Shown here one piece after another: positions 61,477 to 64,000 of a DNA stretch of 64,000 nt (position 1 is the stretch's first letter; each line of letters begins with the position of its first letter). The position numbers and the translations under genes were made by a program. Under the pieces are notes generated by a model. It saw only the letters and a program-made list of their open reading frames with translations. It was not told the DNA's origin and ran no database searches. The stretch is from UPXZ01 sp964345395 (GTDB lineage Bacteria > Bacteroidota > Bacteroidia > Bacteroidales > Paludibacteraceae): positions 13,489-77,488 of the forward strand of contig CAYFRA010000001.1 in NCBI GenBank assembly GCA_964345395.1, read 5' to 3'.

Positions 61477-63123
61477 TTATTCTAAATTATCCAATTCTTC
61501 TTGCGTTTTGTGTCGCAAATTTGGATTTTCTTTAGCCATTTCTCTTTTTATCTCTTCAGGATAACCCGCTCTAATAATGGTTGTAGGCAAATTGTATTGA
61601 TTGCGTTTAAAGACTCCATTTTCTTCAGGTTTTATATTACCATCTAAGAATTTTACCAACAAAAACTGACCCAGCCTTCTCCACTCATTGGTAGTTTCCT
61701 CTGATCTGTTTACGCTATACTCAGTCAAGAATCTAACTGCATTTTCTTTTGTCATAGACATAGCAGTTGATTCGATATCAGCAATCTCTTCTTTGAAACC
61801 ATTTTCTATTTCAAATTGTTTTTTCTTTATATCTTCCATCATTGGTAGATATTTACCATAAGCCAAGTTTGAAACCAAGTTAAAAACCCAAAAAGCAGAA
61901 GATTCAGAATAATCTAGCAAGCTACCGTTACGCTCATCAAAACACCAAGGCACTTCATTTGTGGCTGCAAAAATAGGAATATATACATTGCTTGCCGCAT
62001 CATCAACTCCAAACCAAAGAATACCGCCTATATGATTAGGTAACCAATTTCGGAGCTGTGCAACAAAAGAGAAGCCTGTTTGCTGTGTTGCAATTGGTCT
62101 TTCGTGTCCGTAAGTAAGATTATCAATTTGGAAAGTTAGCGGGCTATGGCGTAATTTACTACCAAATGTTCCAGCACCTACTCCTTTTGTCATATCAAAC
62201 TCGGTACCTTCATATTGGTCACGCATCATATTTTTCAGATCGTCAACAGATAATTTTCTGTCGGGTTTAATCCAAAGAGGCATACGTGTTCTACTTTCGC
62301 CTTTTACATAACCTATATAATCCTCCATCTCTTTATTTACACTTTTGAAAAATGACCATACACGTGCTTCGCATATTCTCAAAGCCGAGTAGTCCAATGG
62401 AGCATATACATCTGAGAAACTAAAATCTTTGTCTTCTCCATCAAAATAACCTTGTTCGCGGGCAAAGCTTACCACATCTGGTGAGTACATACAGTTCTCT
62501 TTGTCCTCAAAGGGGATAGTGGTTATACGTGCTTGGTTGGCATGAGCCGAAATGCAGTCGTCTGGCAATCTCAATGCTACCCATACTGTGCCTTTGCTTC
62601 CAATTCCTTTTCCTACAATTTCTAAAATCCAAGCTTCGTTAGGGTCGGCAATTGAAAAAGATTCGCCCGAACTGTAATATCCATATTCATCCACCAAGTC
62701 GATAATAGTTTTTATTGCCTCTCGTGCTGTTTTTGAGCGTTGGAGTGCAATATACATCAAGCTTCCGTAATCCATTATCCCCGTTGTGTCAACCAATTCA
62801 GGTCTGCCACCAAAAGTAGTTTCACCTATCGCAACTTGATGCTCATTGATGTTGCCAATAACGTTGTAAGTTTTTTTGGCTTGCTTGATTTTTCCTAAAT
62901 ACTTTCCTGTGTCCCACTCGTGAATGTCCATCATTGTTCCCTCAGGATATTCGGCAGCGGGATAGTGATAAAGTGCTCCAAACAAATAATAGGAATCTGC
63001 AGCATATGAAATGAAAGTTGAACCATCTACAGACGCTTTTTTCCCAACCAAAAAATTGGTACAAGCCCAGCCAGATACACTAATTAATAGAATTAAACTT
63101 AGTAAGAATGATCGTTTTTTCAT
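61477..63123 (-). CDS. C69-family dipeptidase
   Basis: An exported Ntn-hydrolase-type dipeptidase of 548 residues (family C69/U34). The signal peptide MKKRSFLLSLILLISVSGWA ends directly before Cys21 in ACTNFLVG, where the catalytic N-terminal cysteine is expected after processing; it could be mistaken for a lipobox. Core motifs: DGSTFISYAADSYY, HQVAIGETTFGGRPEL and SSGESFSIADPNEAWILEIV. Likely acts on peptides in the periplasm; substrate range not known. It has its own promoter candidate. Confidence 0.92.
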   Translation of the reverse strand: MKKRSFLLSLILLISVSGWACTNFLVGKKASVDGSTFISYAADSYYLFGALYHYPAAEYPEGTMMDIHEWDTGKYLGKIKQAKKTYNVIGNINEHQVAIGETTFGGRPELVDTTGIMDYGSLMYIALQRSKTAREAIKTIIDLVDEYGYYSSGESFSIADPNEAWILEIVGKGIGSKGTVWVALRLPDDCISAHANQARITTIPFEDKENCMYSPDVVSFAREQGYFDGEDKDFSFSDVYAPLDYSALRICEARVWSFFKSVNKEMEDYIGYVKGESRTRMPLWIKPDRKLSVDDLKNMMRDQYEGTEFDMTKGVGAGTFGSKLRHSPLTFQIDNLTYGHERPIATQQTGFSFVAQLRNWLPNHIGGILWFGVDDAASNVYIPIFAATNEVPWCFDERNGSLLDYSESSAFWVFNLVSNLAYGKYLPMMEDIKKKQFEIENGFKEEIADIESTAMSMTKENAVRFLTEYSVNRSEETTNEWRRLGQFLLVKFLDGNIKPEENGVFKRNQYNLPTTIIRAGYPEEIKREMAKENPNLRHKTQEELDNLE

Positions 63124-63172
63124 GATTAATATTTTATTGTGATTGATTAATTAATATTTAATTGTTGAACAA

Positions 63173-63180
63173 CAAAGATA
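63173..63180 (-). promoter_or_regulatory. candidate -7 element (TATCTTTG) of the C69 dipeptidase gene
   Basis: Exact TAnnTTTG match on the minus strand, 49 bp before ATG 63123; the expected -33 position reads TTTT. Confidence 0.5.
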
Positions 63181-63247
63181 AGCATTAATAGATAAAATAA
63201 AAACAGAATAAATCTAATTGATAAGTATAATTTTAAAAGAAATAAAA

Positions 63248-63281
63248 AAAAGTCGCCCCGTATAATTACGAAACGACTTTT
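63248..63281 (-). terminator. terminator of mscL
   Basis: Stem AAAAGTCG / CGACTTTT with a small inner CGT/ACG helix, 16 bp past the mscL stop and followed on the minus strand by T residues. Confidence 0.8.
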
Positions 63282-63297
63282 ATTGATACTTTTAGGC

Positions 63298-63729
63298 TTA
63301 CTTCTGTTTTAGTAAATCTCTAATTTCTGCCAATAAAACCTCTTCTTTAGTTGGTTCTGGTTCTGCAACCTCTACTTCCTCCTGTTTCTTTTTAGTTTTG
63401 TTAATTGCTTTGACCATCCAAAAAATAACCAATGCCAAAAGCAGGAAATTGATAGCAACAGTGATGAAATTACCATAAGCAAATATGCTTGCATCTGCCA
63501 CTTCACGAGCTTGCTCCAATGTTAATCCAGGGTCAACTTTACCCTTCAAAACAACATACAGGCTACTAAAATCAGGTTTACCAATCAAAGCACCTACTAA
63601 AGGCATAATTAAATCATCGATGATACTTGAAATAATTGTACCAAAAGCACCACCAATTATAACACCCACCGCCATATCTATGGCATTACCTTTTACGGCA
63701 AAATCTTTGAACTCTTTTACAAATCCCAT
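63298..63729 (-). CDS. mscL: large-conductance mechanosensitive channel
   Basis: Pressure-relief channel of the inner membrane, a homopentamer opening on osmotic downshock. 143 residues. N-terminal amphipathic helix GFVKEFKDFAVKGNAIDMAV, TM1 with the pore-lining VGVIIGGAFGTIISSIIDD, a periplasmic loop, TM2 (about 90-110) and an acidic C-terminal bundle ending LLAEIRDLLKQK. Own promoter and terminator. Confidence 0.96.
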   Translation of the reverse strand: MGFVKEFKDFAVKGNAIDMAVGVIIGGAFGTIISSIIDDLIMPLVGALIGKPDFSSLYVVLKGKVDPGLTLEQAREVADASIFAYGNFITVAINFLLLALVIFWMVKAINKTKKKQEEVEVAEPEPTKEEVLLAEIRDLLKQK

Positions 63730-63754
63730 AATTGTTTAGTTTTAAATTGATATG

Positions 63755-63762
63755 CAAATGTA
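63755..63762 (-). promoter_or_regulatory. candidate -7 element (TACATTTG) of mscL
   Basis: Exact TAnnTTTG match on the minus strand, 25 bp before ATG 63729. Confidence 0.5.
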
Positions 63763-63805
63763 GTTAAAATTTGAGATAATAAAAATAAATTGCTCTATTT
63801 ACAAT

Positions 63806-63840
63806 GAAAACCTTTGCAAAATCATTATGCAAAGGTTTTC
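63806..63840 (-). terminator. hairpin terminator downstream of secDF
   Basis: A perfect 13-bp stem GAAAACCTTTGCA / TGCAAAGGTTTTC with a 9-nt loop, 38 bp past the secDF stop on the minus strand. The T tract is short. Confidence 0.7.
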
Positions 63841-63877
63841 GCTTTATAAAAAATATGAAAATACTAATCTACATTTT

Positions 63878-64000
63878 TTATTTTCTTGACTTAGCTGTAG
63901 CTAATACTTTTTGCTTTTTCTCATTATCCCTAACGATAATATCGTGAGCGATTGGCACAGAGATAAACAGAGTAGAATAAACACCAATCAATGTACCAAA
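63878..64000 (-). CDS. secDF: protein-export membrane protein SecDF/SecF, C-terminus only
   Basis: Partial gene running off the window end. The last 40 residues are FGTLIGVYSTLFISVPIAHD and IIVRDNEKKQKVLATAKSRK, i.e. the last helix (with G-x-x-x-G-x-Y-S) and basic tail typical of SecF or of the fused SecDF of Bacteroidota. SecDF uses the proton gradient to pull proteins through SecYEG. Whether it is fused or separate lies outside the window. Confidence 0.8.
   Translation of the reverse strand, partial: FGTLIGVYSTLFISVPIAHDIIVRDNEKKQKVLATAKSRK

Noticed and set aside
1..64000. CRISPR arrays, insertion sequences, prophage, rRNA genes
   Set aside because: No regularly spaced repeats, transposase or integrase motifs, or rRNA-like stretches were seen by eye on either strand.

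Overview
The window reads as chromosome of an AT-rich, probably anaerobic member of the Bacteroidota (Bacteroidales-like). Support: many candidate promoters of the phylum's TTTG / TAnnTTTG type, the typical gene order ftsX-DUF3098-uppP-truB-queA and parA-parB-DUF5683-MltD, a GldG-like protein, a DPE2-type 4-alpha-glucanotransferase with starch-binding modules, and two [FeFe]-hydrogenase maturases (HydF, HydE). No phage, insertion sequence, rRNA operon or CRISPR array was seen. Two 100-N scaffold gaps (199-298 and 16309-16408) each disturb a gene.

Layout. 0.1-7.3 kb: periplasmic thioredoxin-fold protein, 1-Cys-type peroxiredoxin, B3/B4 protein, PurM and MalQ. 7.4-12.9 kb: tRNA-Cys, an ECF sigma / small membrane protein / Spy-like periplasmic protein unit, ComEC, Rpe, a small orphan peptide and a second ECF sigma factor. 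13.1-16.7 kb: RlmI / 3'-5' exonuclease / DUF5063 operon, a DUF2007 protein, an RhaM-like fragment and a SPOR lipoprotein fragment on either side of the second gap. 16.9-24.3 kb: small membrane protein, OmpH/Skp-like chaperone, NrnA-type DHH phosphoesterase, a solitary adenine methyltransferase, a cytidylate-kinase-like protein, bifunctional FtcD and an OmpA porin. 24.4-33.7 kb: SelD-SelU (selenium for tRNA), DprA, VanZ-like protein, M48 lipoprotein, Upp, AspA, PAP2 phosphatase and sigma-54. 34.0-42.6 kb: SbcD-SbcC, YgbA_NO protein, MerR regulator, LysM lytic transglycosylase, DUF5683, ParB and ParA. 42.8-47.3 kb: GldG-like protein without GldF, an SPFH-like stump, RF2 (prfB) with its programmed +1 frameshift, and a serine hydrolase lipoprotein. 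47.5-52.2 kb: an outer-membrane barrel, an RND/MMPL transporter and a LolA-like carrier. 52.3-54.6 kb: HydF-HydE. 54.7-64.0 kb: QueA, TruB, UppP, DUF3098, FtsX and YfhO on one strand, then a 47-residue FeoB-associated Cys-rich peptide, a C69 dipeptidase, MscL and the C-terminus of SecDF.

Functional themes are envelope construction and stress (two ECF units, OmpA, OmpH, MltD, UppP, YfhO, MscL, the barrel/RND/carrier operon), DNA processing (ComEC, DprA, SbcCD, ParAB, adenine methylase), RNA modification and translation (RlmI, SelU, QueA, TruB, RF2, tRNA-Cys) and anaerobic metabolism (HydEF, AspA, FtcD, YgbA_NO). The best candidate for an undescribed system is the three-gene barrel-RND-carrier operon at 47530-52212, whose parts span both membranes and the periplasm. 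Other items for follow-up are the two gap artefacts, a 16-bp palindrome that forms two overlapping divergent promoters at 28364-28379, GldG without GldF, and the SPFH stump. Every function given here comes from sequence motifs and family memory; no database search was run.
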